Shown: positions 8,755 through 17,266 of the stretch, piece by piece
Layout of the letters: the number at the start of each line of letters is the position of its first letter
How positions within the stretch are numbered: position 1 is the first letter of the stretch
Source: Cryobacterium sp. Y57
GTDB taxonomy: Bacteria; Actinomycetota; Actinomycetes; Actinomycetales; Microbacteriaceae
Direction of reading: 5' to 3'
NCBI RefSeq assembly: GCF_002929505.1
Contig: NZ_PJJL01000052.1
Coordinates: 1-50,147 of the forward strand
DNA: 50,147 nucleotides
Made by a program: the position numbers and the translations under genes
Notes under the pieces: model-generated
Databases searched by the model: none
The model's input: only the letters and a program-made list of their open reading frames with translations
Told to the model about the DNA's origin: nothing

Positions 8755-10676
8755 GCGCCTCCGGCCTGACCGTTCGCCGCGGGCGCCGCCTGCCCGCGCA
8801 GTTCGGCGACGTGTTCGCGCTCGTGCTGTTATTTGGTCTCGGCGTGCTCGGCTTCGGTCCGGTCTTCGGCGGAACCGACTACCTGCTGGCCGGCTTCGGC
8901 GGGCTGTTCCTCGGTCTGGGCGTTGCCGCGCTCGGCGCCCGCCTGCGCTGGGGCACGCTCTTGGTCGCGGCGACGACCGCGCTCACCTACTTCGCCTTCG
9001 GCGGTGCGCTCGCGGTACTCCCGAGCACGATCGCCGGTGTCGTTCCCACTCTCGATACGCTGCGCGTGTTGGCCCTCGGCATCGTCTTCTCCTGGAAGCA
9101 ACTTCTCACCGCCCCGGCGCCGGTCGCCGGGTTCGAAGCCCTGTTGATCGTTCCTTACCTCGCCACGCTACTCGCCGCCGTGCTGGCCGGAAGCTTCGCG
9201 CTGCGTCTGCGTCGGCCGGCTTTCGCGCTGCTGCCGGCAGCAGCCCTGTTTGCCGTGTCGATCGGCTTCGGCACGCACGAAACCGTGCTGCCGCTGGTGC
9301 GTGGCCTGCTGCTCGCCGGCGTCGCCATCGCGTGGAGCGCGTGGCGCCTTGCCGAAACCCGAAACGGAACGGATGTCGGCGCGGGCAATGGCAGCGCAGC
9401 ATCCGCTGGCGAAACTGCCGATCCGGCGAGCGCGCGCCGGCTGTGCACCCGTCGTTTGGCCGCCGGATCCGCCCTGCTGGTCGGTGCACTGCTGGTCGGG
9501 GTTGGCCTCGGCAGTGTCGCCGAGCCCGCGACCGCCCGCCAGGTACTGCGCGACACCGTGGTGCCGCCGCTCGACCTGCACGCCTACGCCAGCCCGCTCG
9601 TTGGCTTTCGCAAATACGTGCGCGATTTCAAGGACGAGACTCTGTTCACCGTCAGCGGGCTACCCGAGGGCGCCCGGTTGCGACTGGCCACCCTGGACCG
9701 GTTCGACGGCGTGGTCTACAACGTTTCCGGTGACGGCAGCGCCGGCTCCGGCACATTCGCGCGGGTCGGCACGAGCATCGCCGACCCGCGGGCCGGCGAC
9801 GCGGCCACCCTCACGATCACGATCGACCAGCTCACCGGCGTGTGGGTTCCCGGCGCCGGCTATCTCACCGCGCTCACCCCGACCAGTGCTCGGGCCGCTC
9901 AGCTCGCCCCGAGTCTGCACTACAACCGCACCACCGGCGCGGCCGTTTCGACTCTCGGGTTGCAGTCGGGCGACAGCTACACCGTCACGGTCGTTCTACC
10001 GCCGAGCTACACCAACGAGCAGCTGGCTGCCCGACAGGTCGCCACCCTCGCCATGCCGGAGTCAGCACCGGTTCCCGAAATTGTGACGACCACAGCGGAT
10101 GCCGCCATCACTGACGCCGCGACGCCCATCGAACAGGTGCGGGCCATTGAAACGGCCCTGCACACCGGAGGATTCTTCAGCCACGGCCTCGAGGGCGAAA
10201 CTGCCTCCCGAGCCGGGCACGGCGCCGAACGCATCGGCGTGCTACTTGGCAGCGACCAGATGATCGGCGATGACGAGCAGTACGCCGTGGCCATGGCGTT
10301 GCAGGTTTCTCAGCTGGGTATTCCGGCCCGCGTGGTCATGGGCTTCTACCCCGCCGAAACGGATGCCGCCACCACCGACACCCTCACGATCACCGGCGCC
10401 GATCTGCATGCCTGGGTCGAGGTGGCCTTCGACGGGGTTGGCTGGGTGAGCTTTGACCCGACACCGCCGATCGACCAGGTTCCGCAAGCTGAGCAGCCCA
10501 AACCCAAGAGTGAGCCGAAAGCGCAGGTCTTGCAGCCGCCACTGCCGCCACTGGCCCCGGTCGAGCTACCGGCGGACGTGCTGCCGACGACTCGGCCACC
10601 GACCCCGTCACAGACCGGTAGTCGACGATCTGGGTGGTCGCTGGCATCGCCGGCGGGGTATTCGCGCTGCTTCTAG
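8751..10676 (+). CDS. TgpA-like membrane transglutaminase homologue, catalytic Cys missing
   Basis: The first 230 residues hold about six membrane segments, followed by an extracytoplasmic region and a transglutaminase-like core at about residues 500-570. The core keeps the His (LHAWVEV, His553) and Asp (FDPTP, Asp569). The site where active members have Cys (G-D-C-E-Q-F/Y-A) reads GDDEQYA, with Asp508 in its place, so ordinary transglutaminase or protease chemistry is unlikely. A Pro-rich segment follows. The reading ends at 10676 through a frameshift near 10621; the expected C-terminal membrane segment and cytoplasmic tail are encoded in other frames up to 11169. Its place after MoxR and DUF58 is typical for the family. 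Confidence 0.9.
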   Translation: MSASGLTVRRGRRLPAQFGDVFALVLLFGLGVLGFGPVFGGTDYLLAGFGGLFLGLGVAALGARLRWGTLLVAATTALTYFAFGGALAVLPSTIAGVVPTLDTLRVLALGIVFSWKQLLTAPAPVAGFEALLIVPYLATLLAAVLAGSFALRLRRPAFALLPAAALFAVSIGFGTHETVLPLVRGLLLAGVAIAWSAWRLAETRNGTDVGAGNGSAASAGETADPASARRLCTRRLAAGSALLVGALLVGVGLGSVAEPATARQVLRDTVVPPLDLHAYASPLVGFRKYVRDFKDETLFTVSGLPEGARLRLATLDRFDGVVYNVSGDGSAGSGTFARVGTSIADPRAGDAATLTITIDQLTGVWVPGAGYLTALTPTSARAAQLAPSLHYNRTTGAAVSTLGLQSGDSYTVTVVLPPSYTNEQLAARQVATLAMPESAPVPEIVTTTADAAITDAATPIEQVRAIETALHTGGFFSHGLEGETASRAGHGAERIGVLLGSDQMIGDDEQYAVAMALQVSQLGIPARVVMGFYPAETDAATTDTLTITGADLHAWVEVAFDGVGWVSFDPTPPIDQVPQAEQPKPKSEPKAQVLQPPLPPLAPVELPADVLPTTRPPTPSQTGSRRSGWSLASPAGYSRCF

Positions 10677-11169
10677 TTCTACTCGGGCCGGGGCTGCTCG
10701 TGGCGGCGCTGCGCAAGCGTCGTCGTCGAGGTCGCGCGCGCGCGCGTCAAGGCCGGCCGACCGGCTGAGCGGCGGCTGGAGCGAAGTCGTCGACACGGCG
10801 ACCGACCTGGGTCTGAATTTGTCGCCCGGCGCGACCCGCCGGGAAGGTTCCCTGACGCTGGCCGAACGCTATCCGACAGCTGGCCTGACGCTGCTCGCCG
10901 CCCGCGTCGACTCGGGCGTGTTCGGCCCGGTCGACCCGACCGAGCAGCAGCTCACCGAGTTCTGGACTGAGGTCGACGGCATCGTCGCCACCCTCAATAG
11001 CTCAGTCCGCGGCTGGGCCCGACTGCGTGCCCGGCATTCCGTACGGTCATTCCTGGCCAGCTGGAGCGCCCGAACACAGCACCGCGCTCGACCACTCAGA
11101 CCGGCCCTCCGTAAACCTCGATCGCCCCGCCTGACCACCCTCGCCAAGAAGTGGAGACGCACGACATGA
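10622..11169 (+). pseudogene. C-terminal membrane segment and tail of the transglutaminase homologue, out of frame
   Basis: Frame 2 from 10622 encodes TIWVVAGIAGGVFALLLVLL, a clear last membrane helix, followed by a basic stretter rich in Arg, and stops at 10768. From 10747 frame 1 takes over with ADRLSGGWSEVVDTATDLG and runs to TGA at 11167-11169, overlapping the next ATG. This is the cytoplasmic tail normally found in these proteins. Two shifts are therefore needed to join it to the upstream gene: one near 10621 (one base missing) and one at the (CG)7 run at 10733-10746 (one CG unit too many, or one base missing). Joined, the protein would have about 805 residues. Confidence 0.7.
10733..10746 (+). 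repeat. (CG)7 dinucleotide run at a frame switch
   Basis: Fourteen bases of strict CG alternation fall exactly where the coding frame of the transglutaminase homologue changes. Removing one CG unit would join the membrane segment in frame 2 with the tail in frame 1. It may be a slippage site or simply a place of sequencing error. Confidence 0.85.
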
Positions 11170-12422
11170 CCCAGCAACTCGCGGCCTTTGATGGCCCCTT
11201 TACCCATACCGGCCAGGTGAACGCCAGCATCGGCGCGCGCATCGGCGCCTACCTGCTCGACGGTCTGATCTTTGGCGGCCTGGGTGTTCTTCTCGCCCTC
11301 ATCTACTACGGGCTCGGCGGCGAATTCATCGGCTTCCTGATTTATCTGCTGGGTACGATCGCGCTGGCGATCTACTACTGGGTCCGCTTAAGTCGTGGCC
11401 AAACTCCGGGAATGAAGGCCAACGGCGTGCGCCTGATTCGGGTGCAGCCGGGAATGGATATCGACGCGAGCGGTCCCGGCTTCGGCGTTGTGCTCGGCCG
11501 CAGCATTGTCTTCACACTCAGCAGCTACATCATCATCGGCCCGCTTTCCCCGCTGTTCGACGGTACCGGCGCCAACCGCGGCTGGCACGACAAGGCATCC
11601 GGCACCTGGATGATCGATGCGCGAACGGATGCCGCGCAGCGCGTCTTCGGCCAGGTCAGGGCTCCGAGTTTGCCGCCGGCACCGAGCACTCAGTGGCTAC
11701 CGCCGCCTCCGCCACCTCCAGCCGCGCCGCCGGCAGTGTCACCAGCTCGGCCGGTCGACTACCTGCCTCTGCCTGTTCCGGGGGCACCGCTACTGGTCGA
11801 GTCGGAGTCACAACTCGAGACGGTCATCGCGCCGGCGCGCGGCCGCGCTGGCCGGGTACCGCCACCGCCCGCTTCTCCCTCTCCACTGAGCGCCCCGACG
11901 CCACCGCCAGTACCGCCATCCGTTGGCGTCATCTCTGCCGTTCCCGCATTCGCCGCTCACCCGCCGCAGCCACCGGTTGTTGCTCCTCCGGCTGGAGGCT
12001 ACTTCGCTGCCCGGCCGATCAGCTCCCCCGCTCTTCCCGCCCTGATCATCGACCGGGACCTCGACGAAACCCGCGCGGCTGCCCCGGCAGCCGGGTCCCA
12101 GTGGACCCTCCGCCTGGACACCGGTGAACCCGTCGACGTGGCGAACAGTGGTTTCATCGGGCGCAATCCCACCGCGCCGGACGACCGTCCGGCCCAGCTC
12201 GTGGTGTACCCGGACGACACCAAATCCATCTCCAAAACGCATCTGAGCTTCGGCCTCGACGGCACCCGGCTGTGGGTGATGGATCGCCGATCGACCAACG
12301 GCACCAAGCTCATCCGTTCGGGAAAGCCGGAAACAGTCGTGGATGTCGATCGCCCGACGTTTCTGGAGGCCGGCGATACGCTGGCCCTCGGCGACCGACG
12401 CATCACCGTGGAGACCCGATGA
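11166..12422 (+). CDS. RDD membrane domain-FHA domain protein
   Basis: This is a 418-residue protein. Residues about 15-150 form an RDD domain with three to four membrane segments (ARIGAYLLDGLIFGGLGVLL is the first, with the family Arg and Asp). A very Pro-rich linker of about 130 residues is followed by a C-terminal FHA domain with GFIGRNP, SISKTHLSF and DRRSTNGTKL, the Gly-Arg, Ser-x-x-His and Asn-Gly positions that bind phosphothreonine. The ATG at 11166 has GGAG at 11153-11156, nine bases upstream; a GTG at 11151 in the same frame lacks a site. It probably places a phosphothreonine reader at the membrane, working with the kinase and phosphatase below. It overlaps neighbours at both ends. 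Confidence 0.92.
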   Translation: MTQQLAAFDGPFTHTGQVNASIGARIGAYLLDGLIFGGLGVLLALIYYGLGGEFIGFLIYLLGTIALAIYYWVRLSRGQTPGMKANGVRLIRVQPGMDIDASGPGFGVVLGRSIVFTLSSYIIIGPLSPLFDGTGANRGWHDKASGTWMIDARTDAAQRVFGQVRAPSLPPAPSTQWLPPPPPPPAAPPAVSPARPVDYLPLPVPGAPLLVESESQLETVIAPARGRAGRVPPPPASPSPLSAPTPPPVPPSVGVISAVPAFAAHPPQPPVVAPPAGGYFAARPISSPALPALIIDRDLDETRAAAPAAGSQWTLRLDTGEPVDVANSGFIGRNPTAPDDRPAQLVVYPDDTKSISKTHLSFGLDGTRLWVMDRRSTNGTKLIRSGKPETVVDVDRPTFLEAGDTLALGDRRITVETR

Positions 12423-13366
12423 CGCCCCGCCACCCGAGCGCTGAGCCGGGCACGGTCGCGCCGATTCAGGTGCGTGCGGGCGCAGCAACGGATACCGGGC
12501 GACGACGGCCGAACAACGAAGACGCTTTTCTCGCCCAGGGATCGCTCTACCTCGTGGCCGATGGCATGGGCGGGCATGCCGCCGGCGAGATTGCCAGCGC
12601 TACGGTCATCGAGGCGTTCGCCGCACTTGCCGACCAACCAAGCGTGACCCTCGATGAGTTGCGGGCCGGCGTAGCGCTAGCAATCAACCGCGTGTTGGCG
12701 CTGCCAGTGGGCGCCGGGGCCGGAGCCGGCACGACCCTCAGCGGGGTCGCCCTCGCCGCGCTGGATGGGAACGCTTACTGGCTGCTCCTGAACCTGGGCG
12801 ATTCCCGCACCTACCGCATGGCTGGCGGGGTACTCGAGCAGATCAGCGTCGACCATTCCGTCGTGCAGGAATTGGTGGAGACCGGTGACCTCACGCCCGC
12901 CCAGGCCGCCCTGCACCGGGAGCGCAATGTGATCACCCGGGCTATCGGGGCGGGCAGCGCTGGCGAACCGGACTACTGGTTTCTGCCGGCCGCACCCGGA
13001 GACCGCATTCTCATCTGCTCTGACGGACTCACCGGGGAGCTCGACGACGACCAGATTCGCCAGATTCTCGCCACCGAGACCGCGCCTCAGGCCGCCGCGA
13101 CTCGTCTCGTTCACGAGGCGCTGCTGCACGGCGGGCGTGACAACGTGACAACCGTCATCGTCGACGCGCTCAGCACCATCGATGCGACCGGCGATGAGAC
13201 CACGCCGAGCGGCGCCACGGATGCCGAGGGTCTGATCGCCGACTTCGACGATACAATCCCACGCGATGAGTTGCCCCCGCCGGTTGCCCCCGGTCCGGTT
13301 GCTCCCGTGCTTGTTCCGCGCGCGCTTGTTTCCCGCGCGCTCGTTCCTCGCTCCGAGGCCAGCTGA
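12419..13366 (+). CDS. PP2C-family Ser/Thr protein phosphatase
   Basis: The product has 315 residues. PP2C motifs are complete: RRRPNNEDAF, LVADGMGGHAAGE (metal-binding Asp-Gly), LLNLGDSRTYR, RILICSDGLTGEL and GGRDNVTTVIVD. The last 60 residues are a Pro/Val-rich tail without a membrane segment, so the enzyme is likely cytoplasmic. The gene starts within the ATGA overlap with the RDD-FHA gene. PstP-type phosphatases remove phosphate from threonines added by PknB-type kinases, and the kinase lies two genes downstream, so the two should set the phosphorylation state of FHA partners in this operon. Confidence 0.95.
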   Translation: MTPRHPSAEPGTVAPIQVRAGAATDTGRRRPNNEDAFLAQGSLYLVADGMGGHAAGEIASATVIEAFAALADQPSVTLDELRAGVALAINRVLALPVGAGAGAGTTLSGVALAALDGNAYWLLLNLGDSRTYRMAGGVLEQISVDHSVVQELVETGDLTPAQAALHRERNVITRAIGAGSAGEPDYWFLPAAPGDRILICSDGLTGELDDDQIRQILATETAPQAAATRLVHEALLHGGRDNVTTVIVDALSTIDATGDETTPSGATDAEGLIADFDDTIPRDELPPPVAPGPVAPVLVPRALVSRALVPRSEAS

Positions 13367-14733
13367 TGCGCCGCTACGTTCCCGGCACCTGGTTCGGTGT
13401 CGTCACCGACGCCGGAATCGCCGTGCTGCCCGGCGATATCGACCCCGCCCTGCTCGAGCGCATCTTTACCGATCTGACGGCCGGCCACGGTCTCAGCGCC
13501 CTGCTCGACGCCCTCACCGCCGAATTCGGCACCGGTCTGGCCAGCTTGCCCGCCTTCGCCATCGTCACGTTCGTCGGCGACGAAGCCCGCCTCGCGGTGC
13601 GCGGCCCACTTGCGGTCACGGCCGAGGGCGACGCCGAGCAGGGCCACCTGCGCGTTTCGGGCACCCGCGTCACTACCTGGAGCGAAAGCGTTTCAGTCAC
13701 CCCCGGCAGCATTGCCGTCGAAACGGATGCCGCGACCCCCCACGTTGATTTCGCACCATCCGCAGACTCCGCGTCGACATCCGCGGGAGAGAGTCTGCCG
13801 ATCGTGGCGGGGGTCGTGCTCTGCAGCTCACTCGTGATCACCCTGCGCCCGGACGCTCAAGCGCATTCGGGCGAGCTCGCCGCGAGTGCGCGCGGCGCCG
13901 GGGTGGGCGGCACTGAGACGGACGTCGCTGATTCGGGCGGCAGTGATTCAAACTATACCGATTCGAGCAACCTCGTTGCTGCAGCCGACCCAGGCGTCAC
14001 GCCGCCGCCAGCGGTTCGAGATGTGCCTGAGCGGATAGTTACCTCGACGACGACCGATTTGCCACACGTTTCGCGGCTGGTGCCGACGGTCCTCCCGCCA
14101 CTGCCCGAGACCGCCTTGGACCACGCGGAGCACACAATTCACATGGAGGCCGACTCGAACAACGAGACGCTGGCGGTGCCGGAATTCACGCAGGGCCGGG
14201 ACTACGACGGTCTCTGGGGTGCGGACGCCGCCGTGCCGGAGAAACCGGCCGCTGGCGCCCCAGGTAGCGCCGCCCAAACCAGTGCCGCGCAAACCAGTGC
14301 CCGTCCAATCACTACCATGCACGCCACTGCGATGCACACCACCGCGGAGACGCGCACCCAGATCGACCCCGAAATCAACCCCGATCTCCACACCGAGATC
14401 GACCCCGAAATCAACCCCGATCTCCACACCGAGATCGACCCCGACCACGACGGGGAGACCCTGTCGCTCGAGCAGCTGCGGGCGCTCGGACTGGCCGCGC
14501 CGGCAGCATCCGTTTTGGCGGGTGTGCCGGCGTGGGCGGGTGTACCAGCCCTGCGTTACGGTCGGCTGCTGGTCTCGGGCGGCACCGAGGTGGTGCTCGA
14601 TCGAAGCGCAGTGATCGGGCGCAAACCGAGCGCTGCAAGGTTCACTGCGGACCGCATGCCGCACCTCGTAACGGTGCCGAGCCCCCAGCAAGACATCTCG
14701 CGCAGCCACCTCGAGGTGCGCTGCGAGGGTTAA
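13366..14733 (+). CDS. FHA-domain protein, interrupted by an in-frame TAA
   Basis: The ATG overlaps the phosphatase stop (TGATG). The first 120 residues form a compact alpha/beta region of a type I have only a general feel for. One membrane-like segment occurs near residue 145, then a long low-complexity linker with an Asp/Glu/His-rich 12-residue repeat, then the start of an FHA domain (SAVIGRKPSA, DISRSHLEV). The TAA at 14731-14733 cuts the FHA domain in half. The same frame goes on without shift to TGA at 14893-14895 and supplies the missing half, including TTNGTRLL. The loss is thus a single nonsense codon or a misread base. The intact protein would have about 509 residues. Confidence 0.82.
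   Translation: MRRYVPGTWFGVVTDAGIAVLPGDIDPALLERIFTDLTAGHGLSALLDALTAEFGTGLASLPAFAIVTFVGDEARLAVRGPLAVTAEGDAEQGHLRVSGTRVTTWSESVSVTPGSIAVETDAATPHVDFAPSADSASTSAGESLPIVAGVVLCSSLVITLRPDAQAHSGELAASARGAGVGGTETDVADSGGSDSNYTDSSNLVAAADPGVTPPPAVRDVPERIVTSTTTDLPHVSRLVPTVLPPLPETALDHAEHTIHMEADSNNETLAVPEFTQGRDYDGLWGADAAVPEKPAAGAPGSAAQTSAAQTSARPITTMHATAMHTTAETRTQIDPEINPDLHTEIDPEINPDLHTEIDPDHDGETLSLEQLRALGLAAPAASVLAGVPAWAGVPALRYGRLLVSGGTEVVLDRSAVIGRKPSAARFTADRMPHLVTVPSPQQDISRSHLEVRCEG
14356..14439 (+). repeat. 36-bp in-frame tandem repeat
   Basis: Two full units (14356-14391 and 14392-14427) and a partial third encode the 12-residue unit T-[EQ]-I-D-P-E-I-N-P-D-L-H. The copies are almost identical in DNA, which points to recent duplication in the acidic linker of the FHA protein. 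Confidence 0.9.
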
Positions 14734-14895
14734 AACGTGCTCGCCGTTGACCTTGGCACCACCAACGGCACCAGACTGCTGCGAGCCGGGGTCGATCCGG
14801 TGCGATTGCACCCGCAGGAACCCACCATGCTCGTGCACGGTGACGTGCTCGAGCTGGGCGATGCCGTGACCGTGACCTATCGGGAGCCCGCATGA
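14734..14895 (+). pseudogene. Second half of the FHA domain, after the TAA
   Basis: In the same frame as the upstream FHA gene, this stretch reads NVLAVDLGTTNGTRLLRAG and ends at TGA 14893-14895, overlapping the kinase ATG at 14892. The Thr-Thr-Asn-Gly-Thr motif is the second FHA signature. There is no separate start codon with a ribosome site, so it is the displaced end of one gene rather than its own gene. Confidence 0.75.
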
Positions 14896-16232
14896 GTGCC
14901 GCACGAGCACCGAGCACCCCGCCGACCCTGCCCGGATTCGACTTTGTCGAACTGCTCGGTTCCGGCGGATTCGCCGACGTGTTTTTGTACCAGCAGCACA
15001 TGCCGCGGCGCCGCGTTGCTGTGAAGGTGCTGCTGGCCGAGCAGCTTCGCACCGGATCGGCCGGTGAGTTCACGGCCGAGGCCAACGTGATGGCGATGCT
15101 GTCAACGCATCCGTCGATCGTTACGATCTACCAGGCCGGGGTGAGTGGCGACGGCCGCCCCTATCTCGCCATGGAGTATTGCCCCAAGCCGAACCTGCAG
15201 GTGCGCTACCGTCGGGAACGCTTCGATGTGGGCGAAGCGCTCCGCATTGCAATCCAGGTCGCCGGGGCCGTGGAGACCTCGCACCGGGCCGGAATCCTGC
15301 ACCGCGACATCAAGCCCGCGAACATTCTGGTGACCGAATACAACCGGCCAGCCCTGACCGACTTTGGTATCTCGGCAACCTTCGGCGCCGAAGAGTCGAC
15401 CCCCGTGGGCATGTCGATTCCCTGGTCTCCGCCGGAATCGTTTGCGAACCCACCGTGGAGCGGGCCGGCCAGCGATGTCTACGCACTGGCCGCGACGACC
15501 TACACCCTGCTCGCCGGCCGGTCCCCATTCCAGCTGCCGGGTGCTTCAAACACCAGCGCCGACGTCATCAACCGCATCGGCGCCTACGCACTGCCGGCCC
15601 TCGGCCGCGCCGACGTGCCCGCCTCCCTCGACGTGGCGTTCGCGCGGGCCATGAGCAAGAATCCGAGTGACCGGTACGCCTCCGCGCTCGACTTCGCGCG
15701 GGCGCTGCAGAAGGTGCAGATCGAGCTCGCGATGTCGGTCACCACGATCGACGTAATCGACGACGCCGTCGACGGTCCAGACGACCGGGATGACGATGAC
15801 GGCCTCACCCGGGTGCGTAACATTGTCAGCATCGATCCGGAAGCTCAGCCCGCCGCGGTCATCACCCCCAAGCTCACCGCGACCACCCCCTGGCCCACGG
15901 CGCCCCTGGACGTGCCAGTCGAAGCTGGCAGTTTCGACGCGACAATCCCGCCCCACGCCCTCGACTTCACCCGGGGCCCGGCCGCCCAACGGGCCGCACT
16001 CGACGAGACCTACCGCCGCCCGATACCGCCGCCGGCAGTACCGGGCGAGCCGATGCGCATCCGTCGCCGCCGGTGGCTCGCTCCGGTGATCGTCGGAGCA
16101 CTGCTGCTGATTGGAGGTGGCGGGGTCGCGGCTGCGCTCGCGCTGGGGGGCACCGATCCAGGTTCGGCCGCCCCCCAACCGATCCGGCGGCGCCCGTCGA
16201 TGCCGTCGTGGAGGCGTCGGTGCCCGCTGTAA
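14892..16232 (+). CDS. PknB-type membrane Ser/Thr protein kinase (frameshifted near the end)
   Basis: The kinase domain covers about residues 15-275: Gly-rich loop LLGSGGFADVF, catalytic Lys in VAVKVLL, HRDIKPANIL and DFGIS are all present, so it should be active. A linker of about 100 residues rich in Asp, Pro and Thr follows, then basic residues and one membrane helix (WLAPVIVGALLLIGGGGVAA). The reading goes out of frame at a run of six C (16171-16176) and stops at 16232. With seven C it would continue into an extracytoplasmic domain ending at 16477. The intact protein would have about 528 residues. As read, the kinase domain and membrane helix are kept but the sensor domain is lost. It lies beside its likely phosphatase and three FHA proteins. 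Confidence 0.93.
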   Translation: MSAARAPSTPPTLPGFDFVELLGSGGFADVFLYQQHMPRRRVAVKVLLAEQLRTGSAGEFTAEANVMAMLSTHPSIVTIYQAGVSGDGRPYLAMEYCPKPNLQVRYRRERFDVGEALRIAIQVAGAVETSHRAGILHRDIKPANILVTEYNRPALTDFGISATFGAEESTPVGMSIPWSPPESFANPPWSGPASDVYALAATTYTLLAGRSPFQLPGASNTSADVINRIGAYALPALGRADVPASLDVAFARAMSKNPSDRYASALDFARALQKVQIELAMSVTTIDVIDDAVDGPDDRDDDDGLTRVRNIVSIDPEAQPAAVITPKLTATTPWPTAPLDVPVEAGSFDATIPPHALDFTRGPAAQRAALDETYRRPIPPPAVPGEPMRIRRRRWLAPVIVGALLLIGGGGVAAALALGGTDPGSAAPQPIRRRPSMPSWRRRCPL

Positions 16233-16477
16233 CCGATCTCGTGGGTACGGTCTCGGGCAGCGAGGTGGCGTTCACCTGGACGAACCCAGCGCCCGAAGCC
16301 GGCGACCTCTACCTGTGGCGGGTCGTCGAAACCGGGCAGGACAACGCGGTCTCCAGCGTCGACGAACCGACCGTGGCCGTGCCGATAGGCCCGGCTCGCC
16401 CGACCTGCATCGAGGTGTCGCTGCGCCGCGATGACGGCCGTTCCGGGGCCGAGGCCGTGCTCGGGTGCACCCCGTGA
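16172..16477 (+). pseudogene. Extracytoplasmic domain of the kinase, out of frame
   Basis: Frame 2 after the C6 run reads PPTDPAAPVDAVVEASVPAV and continues as a Fn3-like beta domain of about 80 residues (FTWTNPAPEAGDLYLWRVVE, two Cys near the end at CIEVSL and LGCTP). It stops at TGA 16475-16477, which overlaps the GTG of the next gene. It has no start of its own and is the natural C-terminus of the kinase. Confidence 0.72.
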
Positions 16478-17253
16478 CCGGCACCAACGCGATGCTCCCC
16501 TTAGCGATCGACCAAGCGCTGACCACGGTGATCGACGGCGTGAGCGTTGAGTACTGCGGTGAGTGGTTTCGCGCAGACCCGCAGGCGGTGTTCGGCATCG
16601 GTCGGGAGGCCGAACTGAGCGTCGATGACAACCCGTTTCTGCACCGCCGTTTTCTGGAGATCAGCCGATTCGACGATTTGTGGTGGCTCGCCAACGTGGG
16701 GTCGCGGCTCGCTGCGACCGTCACCGACGGTAACGGCCGTGTGCAGGCCTGGCTCGCGCCGGGAGCTCGCCTGCCGATCGTCTTCGGCCTGCTCACCGTG
16801 ATTTTCACGGCCGGGCCGACCACCTACGAGATCACCGTGCATTCCAGTCAGCCCGCGTTTCAGGACAATGATCCGGTCGACAGCCGCAACGGGATCACGA
16901 CCGTTGGCACCATCTCGTTCACCCCCACCCAAAAGCTGCTGATTCTCGCCCTCGCCGAACCGATGCTGGCACGTGAGGGCAGCGGACGCAGTGATATCCC
17001 CACCTCGGCCACGGCGGCGAAGCGTCTCGGCTGGGCGACGACTCGCTTCAATCGCAAACTCGACAACGTCTGCGACAAGCTTGACCGGGCCGGTGTGCAG
17101 GGGTTACACGGTGGCGTCAGCACCCATGCTACCAACCGGCGCGCCCGCCTCGTGGAGTACGCCATCGCTTCACGCATCGTCACCCGCGTTGACCTTCTGC
17201 TGCTCGCTGAGGCCCGCCCTGGGGATCCGCTGAACGCGGCCGACCTACCCTAG
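16474..17253 (+). CDS. FHA-like domain protein with C-terminal winged-helix-like region
   Basis: This is a 259-residue protein. The GTG at 16474 overlaps the end of the kinase gene (GTGA); an ATG at 16492 is the alternative. Residues about 20-125 look like a divergent FHA fold (VFGIGREAEL, NPFLHRRFLEI with a Leu in place of the usual Ser before the His pair). The C-terminal third (FTPTQKLLILALAEPMLARE, then TAAKRLGWATTRFNRKLDNV) has the helix pattern of a winged helix. An FHA-to-HTH protein in the operon could pass the phosphorylation state on to transcription; this is inference. It is soluble by its sequence. Confidence 0.8.
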   Translation: MTGTNAMLPLAIDQALTTVIDGVSVEYCGEWFRADPQAVFGIGREAELSVDDNPFLHRRFLEISRFDDLWWLANVGSRLAATVTDGNGRVQAWLAPGARLPIVFGLLTVIFTAGPTTYEITVHSSQPAFQDNDPVDSRNGITTVGTISFTPTQKLLILALAEPMLAREGSGRSDIPTSATAAKRLGWATTRFNRKLDNVCDKLDRAGVQGLHGGVSTHATNRRARLVEYAIASRIVTRVDLLLLAEARPGDPLNAADLP

Positions 17254-17266
17254 CAGGAAGCCTGAT

